Below are positions 13,453 through 20,712 of a stretch of 27,214 nt of DNA, in pieces. The notes under the pieces were generated by a model, which saw nothing but the letters and a program-made list of their open reading frames with translations, was not told the DNA's origin and did not search any database. The DNA is from an uncultured Alphaproteobacteria bacterium (GTDB lineage Bacteria > Pseudomonadota > Alphaproteobacteria > Rs-D84), in NCBI GenBank assembly GCA_944389685.1, contig CALXNF010000049.1:1-27214 (forward strand), written 5' to 3'. Both the position numbers and the translations under genes were made by a program. Numbering within the stretch: position 1 is the first letter of the stretch; each line of letters begins with the position of its first letter.

Positions 13453-14445
13453 ATGAATCAAAACTTTTTAAATTTTATGCAGAACTATAGCGGACAGAAA
13501 ATGGCCGTTGCCGTTAGCGGCGGGGTAGATTCCGTATGCTTGTTGTGTTGGTTAGCAGAAATTGGTGCAAATGTCATTTGTTTACATGTAAATCATGGAT
13601 TACGCGCTAATGCAGAGATTGAAACACAATATGTACAGGATTTATGCAAGAAATTAAAATTACCATGTAAAATCTTTTATTGGACTGGGGAAAAACCTTC
13701 CTCGGGGATAGAAGCTGCTGCCAGGGAAGCAAGATATAAATTTATGACAGATTTCTGTCATGAAAATGGCATAGAAATTTTACTGACTGCACATCAGGCC
13801 GATGACCAGATTGAAACGTTTTTGATGAATTTGGGACGAGGAAGCGGTTTATACGGGTTGGCGTCGATGCGTCGTGTGACATATAGGGATGGGATCAAAA
13901 TTGTGCGACCTTTATTATATGTTCCAAGGGCGGAATTAAAGCAATATTGTGATAAAAACGGTGTTAAATACTTTTTTGATGAAATGAATAGTGACCCGCA
14001 TTATACACGTGTTCGTATTCGTCAGAATAGACATTTGTTGTCTGAAAAACTTGGTATTAGTGATGCCAGGATTTTATTGGCGGTTCAGAATCTAGGTCGT
14101 GTCCGAGACGCGTTAGACGAAGAAATTGCGGAAAAAGTGAAAGAAGTTGTAAATAATTGTCGTGCTATATTTTCTGATTCTTTTCTATTTGACCTTGCCC
14201 CCGATATTAGATTAAAGTTTCTGGGAACGTTGATTCAAAAAATTGGGGGGGACGAGTATCAACCACGCTTGAATTCGTTATCAAATGCACTAGATAAACT
14301 TCAGTATGATTGTAAATTTACGCTGGGGCATTGTACGTTGCGCAGGCTTGGACAAAAAATTTTAGTCGTACCAGAAGGAACAAAAACAAGTTTTAGGACA
14401 AGACATGGAAAACCAAAATCAGAAAGACCAAAAAAAGAAGAGTAA
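13453..14445 (+). CDS. tilS: tRNA(Ile)-lysidine synthetase
   Basis: TilS attaches lysine to C34 of the tRNA-Ile that reads AUA, changing its specificity from Met to Ile; it is essential. The PP-loop SGGVDS (22-27) and HVNHGLR are present, with AAREARYKFM and TAHQADDQIETFLMNLGRGSGLYGL completing the N-terminal ATPase domain. The C-terminal part is short and divergent (total 330 residues, against about 430 in E. coli), which fits the shorter alphaproteobacterial types. It overlaps ftsH by 41 bases, so the end of tilS encodes the start of ftsH in another frame. tilS followed by ftsH is the usual alphaproteobacterial order. Confidence 0.95.
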   Translation: MNQNFLNFMQNYSGQKMAVAVSGGVDSVCLLCWLAEIGANVICLHVNHGLRANAEIETQYVQDLCKKLKLPCKIFYWTGEKPSSGIEAAAREARYKFMTDFCHENGIEILLTAHQADDQIETFLMNLGRGSGLYGLASMRRVTYRDGIKIVRPLLYVPRAELKQYCDKNGVKYFFDEMNSDPHYTRVRIRQNRHLLSEKLGISDARILLAVQNLGRVRDALDEEIAEKVKEVVNNCRAIFSDSFLFDLAPDIRLKFLGTLIQKIGGDEYQPRLNSLSNALDKLQYDCKFTLGHCTLRRLGQKILVVPEGTKTSFRTRHGKPKSERPKKEE

Positions 14446-16306
14446 TTTTTTTCGTGGCAGAGATAGTGGAAATATATTTCTAATAATATTTGCATTATTG
14501 TTTGTATTTATGATAGGACGTACTTTTATGGGCGGGGGGGGCGCACCACAGTTATTTAACGGTGGGCAACAGGTGCAACAACCGGTAGAATTGACATTTT
14601 CTGACGTTCTGCGTCGTGCACCAGAAATAAAGACTATGGAAATCAGGGGCAGTGATGCGGCAGGAACACTTACTGATGGCACGCCATATACGGCAACGAT
14701 TACATATGACCCTGAGTTATTAAGTCAAATTGCTGAAAATGGTGCGACAATTTCAATTGATACGTCAAAAACGTGGGTGGATTATTTAGGTACTTGGGTA
14801 CCGATTTTAATGGGGTTGTTTTTTATTTGGTGGATTTTCCGCGGGTTTAAGATGGGGGCGGGTGGTTTAAGCCGCAGTTTGGCACAACAAAATCCGACAA
14901 AAATTACAACGGGTAAAACGAAGACGACATTTAAAGATGTTGCGGGTATTGATTCTGAAAAACAAGAGTTAATGGAAATCGTAGATTTCTTGAAAGACGG
15001 TAAAAAATTCCGCGACGTTGGTGCGCGTGTTCCGCGTGGGATATTGTTGTCAGGAGAACCTGGAACAGGTAAGACTTTGCTGGCGCGTGCCATTGCTGGT
15101 GAGGCAAATGTACCGTTCTTTGCGGCGTCTGGCAGTGATTTTTCTGGGATTATTGTTGGTTTGGGCGTTGCAAAGATTAAAGAAATTTTTGATATGGCAA
15201 AGAAAAATGCCCCGTGTATATTGTTTATTGATGAAATAGATGCGATTGGGCAGCGACGCAGTACGCATTCTTATAACGATCAAGACCGTGAACAAACTTT
15301 GAATCAACTATTGATAGAAATGGACGGTTTTGCAAATGATACGGGAATTATAGTAATCGGGGCGACTAATCGTGCAGATATGTTAGATCCTGCATTATTG
15401 CGACCAGGGCGCTTTGATAGACAGGTTTATATTGAACTGCCAGATTTATCTGGACGTCGCGAGATATTAGACTTATACGCTAAAAAGGTAAAGGTTTCCG
15501 ATGATGTAAACTTGCAAGATTTGGCGCGTGGCACGACAGGATTTTCAGGCGCAGATTTGGAAAACTTATTGAACGAAGCGGCTTTACATGCGGTTAGAAA
15601 CGGACGTAAAGAAATTTCGCAGATTGATGTGGAAGAGGCGCGAGATAAGATATTAATGGGACCACGTAAAGTCCGTAAAATGCGCCCAGAAGACATCAAA
15701 TTGACGGCGTATCATGAGGCAGGTCATGCGTTTGTAAGCATAATGTATGCGGATATCACAGATCCAATTCACAAAGCTACAATTATACCGCGTGGTCGTG
15801 CGCTAGGTATGGTTCAGCACTTACCAATTGATGACAAAGTATCAATGACAATAGCGGAAGTGCGGGCTAATTTAGCAATTGCTTTGGCTGGACGTAGTGC
15901 CGAAGAAGTATTTTTTGGTGCCGATAAGATTACAACTGGTGCTGAAAGCGACATTGCCATGGCGACGCGTTTGGCGCGGTATTCTATCACGACAGCAGGT
16001 CTATCACCTAAATTAGGTTTGGCGGCGATAAATCAGGTGGATTCATTGGGTACGCGCAGCGCACTAGAAAATGCGTCTGAAAAGACGGCGCAGATGGTGG
16101 ACGAAGAGGTTCGGGCTTGGTTAGATGTTGCTCATGCTGATGCGACTAAAATGTTGTCAAAGAATAAAGATACTGTTCGTAAATTAGCAGAAGAATTACT
16201 GGCTCGTGAAACTTTGACTGGTGAAGAAATTAAACAGATTGTTTTGGGAAAGAAATCTGCTAAGAAAGCAGCCCCTAAAAAAGTGAAGAAAGATGCCGGA
16301 AAATAA
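14405..16306 (+). CDS. ftsH: ATP-dependent zinc metalloprotease FtsH
   Basis: FtsH is the membrane-bound AAA+ protease that removes damaged membrane proteins and regulators. Visible in order: helix 1 (about 24-40), a periplasmic domain, helix 2 (129-146), Walker A GEPGTGKT (217-224), Walker B CILFIDEID (271-279), the second region of homology with RPGRFDRQ (333-340), the zinc site HEAGH (437-441) and the third ligand Asp at 516 in TTGAESD. A Lys/Ala-rich tail ends the protein. Two departures stand out. Walker A has Glu where most FtsH have Pro (GPPGTGKT). The pore loop reads FSGIIVGLG instead of FVEMFVGVG, so the pore Phe is Ile250. All catalytic residues are kept. The start ATG 14405 is inside tilS, and the gene overlaps the next by 14 bases. 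Confidence 0.97.
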   Translation: MENQNQKDQKKKSNFFRGRDSGNIFLIIFALLFVFMIGRTFMGGGGAPQLFNGGQQVQQPVELTFSDVLRRAPEIKTMEIRGSDAAGTLTDGTPYTATITYDPELLSQIAENGATISIDTSKTWVDYLGTWVPILMGLFFIWWIFRGFKMGAGGLSRSLAQQNPTKITTGKTKTTFKDVAGIDSEKQELMEIVDFLKDGKKFRDVGARVPRGILLSGEPGTGKTLLARAIAGEANVPFFAASGSDFSGIIVGLGVAKIKEIFDMAKKNAPCILFIDEIDAIGQRRSTHSYNDQDREQTLNQLLIEMDGFANDTGIIVIGATNRADMLDPALLRPGRFDRQVYIELPDLSGRREILDLYAKKVKVSDDVNLQDLARGTTGFSGADLENLLNEAALHAVRNGRKEISQIDVEEARDKILMGPRKVRKMRPEDIKLTAYHEAGHAFVSIMYADITDPIHKATIIPRGRALGMVQHLPIDDKVSMTIAEVRANLAIALAGRSAEEVFFGADKITTGAESDIAMATRLARYSITTAGLSPKLGLAAINQVDSLGTRSALENASEKTAQMVDEEVRAWLDVAHADATKMLSKNKDTVRKLAEELLARETLTGEEIKQIVLGKKSAKKAAPKKVKKDAGK

Positions 16307-16940
16307 TATAGACCCGAAATTTGAAGTTTTGCATATGCCACCAGAAAATACTAATTCTGTATTGGTGAGCCTCGGTGGTGATGCAGTTATATTTGATGCG
16401 TGGGGAAATGCAATTGATTGGGAAAAACTGCTTGAAACACGCGGGCTTCGTTTAAGGGGTATATATTCTACGCATGGACACGGTGACCATATATCTGCAG
16501 CGCCGGCGCTGTCAGAAAAATATGATGTGCCGTGGTATATGAACAGTGAAGATAATGTATTGATTGGTTGGTCTAATGGATTGCTGAAATATTTTGGTTT
16601 GCCATTGATAGAGGGCAATTATCGTCAACCAACGGATATAGAAGCAGGTGTAATAGAAATATTACCGGGGGTAGAAGTAGAGATAATTGAAACTCCGGGT
16701 CACACACCTGGTGGTATATCTTATTATTTCCCAGATTTTGGGATTTTGTTGACGGGTGACACATTATTTCGCGATGGCATAGGTAGGTATGACTTACCTG
16801 GTGGTGATATGAACGCGTTGTTTCAATCTATATCAAAGCTAAAGGAGCAGAATTTTCCCGATGAAACATTTGTTGTCCATGGGCATGGAAGTGACTCAAT
16901 TATAAAGGACTTGAAAAAAACAAATGAGTATTTTTCGTAA
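16293..16940 (+). CDS. MBL-fold metallo-hydrolase (glyoxalase II-like)
   Basis: This 215-residue protein is a metallo-beta-lactamase-fold hydrolase of the small glyoxalase II / YcbL type. The metal motif THGHGDH gives His61, His63, Asp65 and His66. Further ligands are His137 in ETPGHTPGG, Asp156 in LTGDTLF and His196 or His198 near VVHGHGSDS. The site is thus complete for two metals. Likely substrates are thioesters such as S-lactoylglutathione, though the family is wide and the C-terminal glutathione-binding domain of true GloB is absent. It starts inside the end of ftsH (14-base overlap) and closes the tilS-ftsH operon. No hairpin terminator follows; a new promoter begins 15 bases after the stop. 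Confidence 0.9.
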   Translation: MPENNIDPKFEVLHMPPENTNSVLVSLGGDAVIFDAWGNAIDWEKLLETRGLRLRGIYSTHGHGDHISAAPALSEKYDVPWYMNSEDNVLIGWSNGLLKYFGLPLIEGNYRQPTDIEAGVIEILPGVEVEIIETPGHTPGGISYYFPDFGILLTGDTLFRDGIGRYDLPGGDMNALFQSISKLKEQNFPDETFVVHGHGSDSIIKDLKKTNEYFS

Positions 16941-16954
16941 TTTATTTTATCGTG

Positions 16955-16983
16955 TTGATTTTTTTTATGTTTTTTCTTAATAT
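16955..16983 (+). promoter_or_regulatory. Glycosyltransferase promoter
   Basis: TTGATT (16955-16960), 17 bases, TAATAT (16978-16983), followed by a leader of about 23 bases with AGGAG five bases before ATG 17013. This is a very T-rich stretch. Confidence 0.5.
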
Positions 16984-17012
16984 CATTTGTATGATTACTT
17001 TTAGGAGTTAAT

Positions 17013-17876
17013 ATGTCAGAAGTCGGTCTTTCAGTAGTTTTGCCTGTTTATAACAAAGAAAAATTCATCGCAAAGTGTTTGGAACATTTGATTTATCAGA
17101 CTTTTAAGAATATAGAAATAATAATAGTTGACGATGGATCCACAGATAACTCGGCGAAAGTTTATTCAGAATATGCAAAGAAAGACAAAAGAATTAAGAT
17201 TTTAAAACAGGAAAATTCAGGTGCTGCGAACGCAAGAAATAATGGATTACGAAAAGCGAAAGGGAAATTTATCCATTTTATGGACGCAGATGATTTTATT
17301 AATTTGGATTATTATGAAAAGATGCTTGATGCAGCGATTAAAACGGGGGCAGATATAGCGTGTAGCGAGGTTAATGAAAAGGGTTATGCTTTTCCCAATT
17401 TTAAAAGTATGGAAATATTAATTTCTCAATCAGAAAAGTTTTGGAAAACAAGAGCGAATAGATTAAGACCTGCATGGCGATTTTTATTTAAAAAGAGCTT
17501 TTTAGATAAGTTTGATATAAAGTTTCCAAAGGATGTTTTTACCGGTGAAGATGGTTATTTCGTAGCGCAAGCGGTTGCGAACGCTAATAAAGTAGTTACT
17601 GTGCCTGGGGCTTGTTATAACGTTGTTGAGGACACTTGTGCAGAGCCTTTAAGAAATAAAAATATAAAAGATAAAGGTAATGGTAATATGAATTGGGATT
17701 TGCTGTTAAAAGATAACGGTATACAGGAAATATATAACTCTCATACAGAAGAAGAACCAGACGTTTATAAATATTATCTTGGTCCGATAGTCATTTTTGA
17801 AAAACGGAAATATATGTATAAAACGAAGGTTTATATATTTGGAAAAATTTGTATAGGGAAACGTAAGCACGTATAA
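17013..17876 (+). CDS. Family 2 glycosyltransferase
   Basis: This 287-residue enzyme is a GT-A fold, family 2 transferase that would add a sugar to a surface glycan or lipid. The N-terminus VVLPVYNKEKFIAKCLEHL is typical, with DDGSTD (40-45) for nucleotide binding, ENSGAANARNNGL, and the metal motif DADD (91-94). Residues 180-190 (DVFTGEDGYF) hold the likely catalytic ED. The C-terminus is basic (KRKYMYKTKVYIFGKICIGKRKHV split over about 24 residues), as in enzymes that sit on the inner membrane face. Composition is more Lys/Asn-rich than its neighbours, which may reflect horizontal gain, but this is weak. It stands alone, with its own promoter and terminator and no other glycan genes beside it. 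Confidence 0.93.
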   Translation: MSEVGLSVVLPVYNKEKFIAKCLEHLIYQTFKNIEIIIVDDGSTDNSAKVYSEYAKKDKRIKILKQENSGAANARNNGLRKAKGKFIHFMDADDFINLDYYEKMLDAAIKTGADIACSEVNEKGYAFPNFKSMEILISQSEKFWKTRANRLRPAWRFLFKKSFLDKFDIKFPKDVFTGEDGYFVAQAVANANKVVTVPGACYNVVEDTCAEPLRNKNIKDKGNGNMNWDLLLKDNGIQEIYNSHTEEEPDVYKYYLGPIVIFEKRKYMYKTKVYIFGKICIGKRKHV

Positions 17877-17878
17877 AG

Positions 17879-17903
17879 AAAAAACGCCGATTTGGCGTTT
17901 TTT
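17879..17903. terminator. Bidirectional terminator, glycosyltransferase / prmC
   Basis: AAAAAACGCC (17879-17888), loop GATTT, GGCGTTTTTT (17894-17903). The prmC stop (17902-17904) overlaps the T-tract. Confidence 0.92.
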
Positions 17904-18678
17904 ATGATTGTTTTTCAAAGACCAAACACCTTATTATTCCGGATAAATCTTTTTCTGCGCGAATGAATTCCCATCCGGTATTAGTAAATACTTTTTTTAC
18001 TCTTAAGAACTGGCCTTTGCCGATTTCTAAGTAGATTTTTCCATCGTCGTTTAACCAATTCTTTGCATTATTTGCAATTGATTCGTACGCAGCCAGTCCA
18101 TTGTTTTTGGCGTATAAGGCGATTTTAGGGTCGTGAGTTGCGCCAATGTTTACTCGTTTGTCTTTAAAAGCAATGTATGGTGGGTTAGAAACAATGATGT
18201 CGAATTTTTTATTAAAAGAAGCAGGGTTGTTAAAATCTTTTTTTATAATTTGAACTTTATCCGATATACCTAGATCACGTACATTTTTTTTGGCGACTTT
18301 TAAAGCTTTTCTTGAGCAATCTATTCCGATACCTGTTGCGCCTTGAATATTTTTTACTAATGCAGATATAATACAGCCGGTACCTGTTCCTAAATCTAAT
18401 ATAGCAGGATCTTTTTTTGAATCGCAGTCGTTAATTACGGCATAAACTAAGCTTTCTGTGTCAGGGCGGGGGTCTAAGGTATTCTTGTTTGTATAGAATT
18501 TTAGACCATAAAACCATTTTTGATGGATAAGTTTGGCTACAGGAACGCCTTTCTTTAAAGCATGTGCCATATACAATGTTTTTATTAAAGAAAAATTTTT
18601 TGTATTTTCAATAATTACTCTGGCATCATGGGGGTTACTTGCGTGTGATAATATTTCAAATGCTTGATTTATTTTCAT
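17902..18678 (-). CDS. prmC: Release factor glutamine methyltransferase PrmC (HemK)
   Basis: PrmC methylates the Gln of the GGQ motif in release factors RF1 and RF2, which raises termination efficiency. The S-adenosylmethionine site is DLGTGTGCI (95-103). The substrate-Gln motif is NPPY (165-168) in IIVSNPPYI, and the upstream family mark RPDTE is at 71-75. An N-terminal helical domain of about 65 residues precedes the methyltransferase fold. The length of 258 residues is a little short but complete. It is alone here, although prmC usually follows prfA; no prfA is seen in the window. The start ATG lies 6 bases after a perfect TATAAT and has no Shine-Dalgarno, so it is likely leaderless. Confidence 0.93.
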   Translation of the reverse strand: MKINQAFEILSHASNPHDARVIIENTKNFSLIKTLYMAHALKKGVPVAKLIHQKWFYGLKFYTNKNTLDPRPDTESLVYAVINDCDSKKDPAILDLGTGTGCIISALVKNIQGATGIGIDCSRKALKVAKKNVRDLGISDKVQIIKKDFNNPASFNKKFDIIVSNPPYIAFKDKRVNIGATHDPKIALYAKNNGLAAYESIANNAKNWLNDDGKIYLEIGKGQFLRVKKVFTNTGWEFIRAEKDLSGIIRCLVFEKQS

Positions 18679-18692
18679 AAAGCCATTATAAT
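18664..18692. promoter_or_regulatory. Bidirectional promoter with one symmetric -10, prmC / mepM-like gene
   Basis: ATTATAAT (18685-18692) reads TATAAT on both strands. On the plus strand it follows TTGATT (18664-18669) by 17 bases and precedes ATG 18700 by 7. On the minus strand it precedes the prmC ATG (18678) by 6. The plus-strand -35 lies within the first prmC codons; the minus-strand -35 (TTTGCT, about 18708-18713) is weak and lies in the other gene. Confidence 0.7.
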
Positions 18693-18699
18693 CCGGCTT

Positions 18700-19953
18700 A
18701 TGAAAAAAGCAAAAAATATTCTTAACATAAATAACATTGCTAAGGCGGTTTTTGCACTGGCAATAATTCTTGTTTTAGTGGCTGTAGTTTTGGTTTTTAC
18801 GCGACATATTAGTAACGATATGGCGTCTAACGATGAATATCGCTCTGTTGTCGTCGTAGCATCTGGGGATACGTTATCAAAGCTATTAACAGAGCAGGGT
18901 TTTTCTAATGCGCAAGTTTTAGATATTGCGAAAGTATTGAAATCAGAGGCGGATATAACAAGCTTGAGGGCAGATAGCGATAAGATAGAATTTGTAAGAT
19001 CTGATGAAATGGCCCCAATATCAAAAATAGTAATTGTTCCGTCACCTTGGCGTCAGATAGAAATAACTTGTGATGCAGATGGTCAGTGGCGCTGTCAAAA
19101 TATAGATATAAAACCAGATACAAGAGTTGTTTACCGTCAGGGTGAAATTTTGGATGGTGATAGCTTTTATTTGGCTGGTGGGCGCGCCGGCATACCAGAA
19201 GGTATTTTGGCAGAAGTTTACGACTTACTTGCTTTTGAAATGGACTTTGAACGAGACGTTCGCGCAGGTCAAAAGTTTTCTGTTTTATACGAAGAAAATT
19301 TTGCAAATGGGGAAAAGGTCGATAATGGTCGTATCTTAGCCATACAATTCGAGGCTTTGCGTGGAAACGTAAAGATGTATAGGTTTAAGAAAGAAGATGG
19401 GAAAACGGGCTATTATGATGAAAACGGCAACGGTGCGATAAAATCACTAAAACGTACCCCAATAAATAATGCGCGGGTTACCAGCAGCTTTTCAAATAGT
19501 CGTAAACACCCTGTTTTGGGTTATACTCGTGCACATAAAGGTGTTGATTTTAGAGCATCTACAGGGACCCCAATTCCTGCTGCAGGGGCAGGGCGAGTTG
19601 TTGCACGTGGTTATAATAATGGGCACGGTAATTATATAAAGCTGCGTCATAATGCATCATATGAAACATTGTATGCGCATATGTCGCGTTTTGCAAAGGG
19701 TGTGGTTGTTGGCACGACGGTAAAGCAGGGGCAAACAATAGGTTATGTTGGCTCTACAGGGTTATCTACTGGTCCGCATTTGCATTATGAAATAATAAAA
19801 GATGGGAAGCACGTTAATCCTATGACTGTAAAATTGCCGGCCATCAGTAATTTGGATAAAAAAGACAAAGAACGCTTTTTAGAATACAGGAAAATTTTAG
19901 ATGAAGGTATAGAACATTTATCAAATCATCCCGAATGGTTTATTCAGTTATAA
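18700..19953 (+). CDS. MepM-like murein endopeptidase (M23)
   Basis: This 417-residue protein is an inner-membrane-anchored LytM/M23 peptidase that would cut peptidoglycan cross-links during growth. One N-terminal helix (about 15-35) is followed by an OapA/LysM-like region (SGDTLSKLLTEQGF near 55-68), a central domain, and an M23 domain from about 255. The zinc ligands His279 and Asp283 (HKGVD) and His362 (HLH at 360-362) and the catalytic His327 (LYAHM) are all present, so it should be active, not a degenerate activator like EnvC or NlpD. A longer frame opens at TTG 18664, but that TTG is the -35 element, so the start is ATG 18700. It is monocistronic and divergent from prmC. Confidence 0.92.
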   Translation: MKKAKNILNINNIAKAVFALAIILVLVAVVLVFTRHISNDMASNDEYRSVVVVASGDTLSKLLTEQGFSNAQVLDIAKVLKSEADITSLRADSDKIEFVRSDEMAPISKIVIVPSPWRQIEITCDADGQWRCQNIDIKPDTRVVYRQGEILDGDSFYLAGGRAGIPEGILAEVYDLLAFEMDFERDVRAGQKFSVLYEENFANGEKVDNGRILAIQFEALRGNVKMYRFKKEDGKTGYYDENGNGAIKSLKRTPINNARVTSSFSNSRKHPVLGYTRAHKGVDFRASTGTPIPAAGAGRVVARGYNNGHGNYIKLRHNASYETLYAHMSRFAKGVVVGTTVKQGQTIGYVGSTGLSTGPHLHYEIIKDGKHVNPMTVKLPAISNLDKKDKERFLEYRKILDEGIEHLSNHPEWFIQL

Positions 19954-19977
19954 AATCTGGCGAAAGCCAGATTTTTT
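19952..19977 (+). terminator. Terminator of the M23 gene
   Basis: AAAATCTGGC (19952-19961), GAAA tetraloop, GCCAGATTTT (19966-19975) plus further T. The stem starts within the stop codon. Confidence 0.9.
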
Positions 19978-19993
19978 GTTAGGAAAAGTTGCT

Positions 19994-20023
19994 TGTTGTA
20001 ATTCAAAGGGTACTTAATATAAT
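19994..20023 (+). promoter_or_regulatory. Possible upstream promoter before the CxxC protein
   Basis: TTGTTG (19994-19999), 18 bases, TATAAT (20018-20023). It would start a transcript near 20030, just before an inverted repeat, and could give a longer leader or a small RNA. Confidence 0.35.
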
Positions 20024-20032
20024 ATCCACTCA

Positions 20033-20056
20033 ATTGACGTATTTTTTTATGTCAAT
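20033..20056. repeat. Inverted repeat upstream of the CxxC gene promoter
   Basis: ATTGAC (20033-20038) and GTCAAT (20051-20056) are exact inverted copies with a 12-base T-rich spacer; a G-T pair extends the stem. TTGAC occurs again 8 bases later as the -35 of the strong promoter. It may be a protein site or a hairpin. Confidence 0.4.
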
Positions 20057-20063
20057 AAAATAG

Positions 20064-20091
20064 TTGACAAATTGTTTTTGTGTGTTATTAT
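20064..20091 (+). promoter_or_regulatory. Strong promoter of the CxxC protein gene
   Basis: Consensus TTGACA (20064-20069), 16 bases, TATTAT (20086-20091). The leader is about 30 bases with AAAAGG eight bases before ATG 20129. Confidence 0.7.
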
Positions 20092-20128
20092 TTGCGGCAG
20101 TGAAATAAAAAAACAAAAGGATTTTGAT

Positions 20129-20380
20129 ATGTCATATTGTGCAAATTGTTCTAACAAAGACCAGAAAACTGGCAAATGTGCTTATTCTGGTAATTGTATA
20201 ATTAAGAAACTTAACTTAGACCCAAAGTATGTACCAGACTTTATAGCTTCTGCTACAAAAAAGATTGTAGAAGACCTAAAAAAAGAAGCTTCTGTTGCAG
20301 AATTTAACCCATTCCAACGTGGTAATGGTTGTGTATTACCAGTTGTTCCTGCTAACAAAGCATATGTACATACTCGTTAA
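20129..20380 (+). CDS. Small four-cysteine protein, function unknown
   Basis: This 83-residue protein is not one I recognise. Four Cys lie in the first 23 residues (CANC, then GKC and GNC, spacing C-x2-C-x9-C-x5-C), which could bind zinc or an iron-sulphur cluster. A Lys-rich amphipathic helix (about 35-55) follows, and a further Cys sits in GNGCVLP near the end. No signal peptide is present, so it should be cytosolic. The frame extends upstream to 20072, but that region is the promoter; AAAAGG supports ATG 20129. The near-consensus promoter, good ribosome binding site and strong terminator suggest an abundant protein, expressed on its own. A role in metal storage, redox or nucleic-acid binding is possible but not shown. 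Confidence 0.72.
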   Translation: MSYCANCSNKDQKTGKCAYSGNCIIKKLNLDPKYVPDFIASATKKIVEDLKKEASVAEFNPFQRGNGCVLPVVPANKAYVHTR

Positions 20381-20399
20381 TGTTTTATTATGGGGGAAT

Positions 20400-20423
20400 G
20401 CGGGACTTATGTCCCGCTTTTTT
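20400..20423 (+). terminator. Terminator of the CxxC gene
   Basis: GCGGGAC (20400-20406), loop TTAT, GTCCCGC (20411-20417), then TTTTTT. There is no A-tract on the left, so it acts mainly on the plus strand. The MGMT stop codon (20407-20409) lies in its loop. Confidence 0.9.
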
Positions 20424-20712
20424 CTTTGGATAATAAGCGTCGTTTTGCCGCGATTCCACCTTTGGCTGAATAGCCACCAATTTTTCCGTCACTGCGAATA
20501 ACGCGATGACAAGGTATAATAGGGGGCAGGGGATTTTTACCGATTGCGTTTGCAACGGCGCGCACTGCGTTTGGATGCCCCGACATTTTTGCAACTTGTG
20601 CATAGGTACACGTTTCGCCGTACGGGATTTTTATTAAAGCTTTCCAAACATCGTGTTGGAAATCTGTTCCGGGTAGTTTGTCTATATCTTTATCAGTTAT
20701 TTTATTTGGCAT
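20407..20712 (-). CDS. One-domain methylated-DNA-cysteine methyltransferase (MGMT)
   Basis: This 101-residue protein is the C-terminal, DNA-binding half of an O6-alkylguanine-DNA alkyltransferase. The active-site motif is PCHRV with acceptor Cys68, and the upstream helix GHPNAVRAVANAIGKNP gives the Arg finger (R51) and Asn. FQHDVWKALIKIPYGETCTYAQVA is the helix-turn-helix lead-in. The usual N-terminal domain of Ogt (total about 170 residues) is missing. Alkyltransferase-like proteins have this length but carry Trp in place of the Cys; here the Cys is intact, so repair of O6-methylguanine is likely. It overlaps the upstream TfoX_N gene by 11 bases and is probably co-expressed with it. Confidence 0.9.
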   Translation of the reverse strand: MPNKITDKDIDKLPGTDFQHDVWKALIKIPYGETCTYAQVAKMSGHPNAVRAVANAIGKNPLPPIIPCHRVIRSDGKIGGYSAKGGIAAKRRLLSKEKSGT

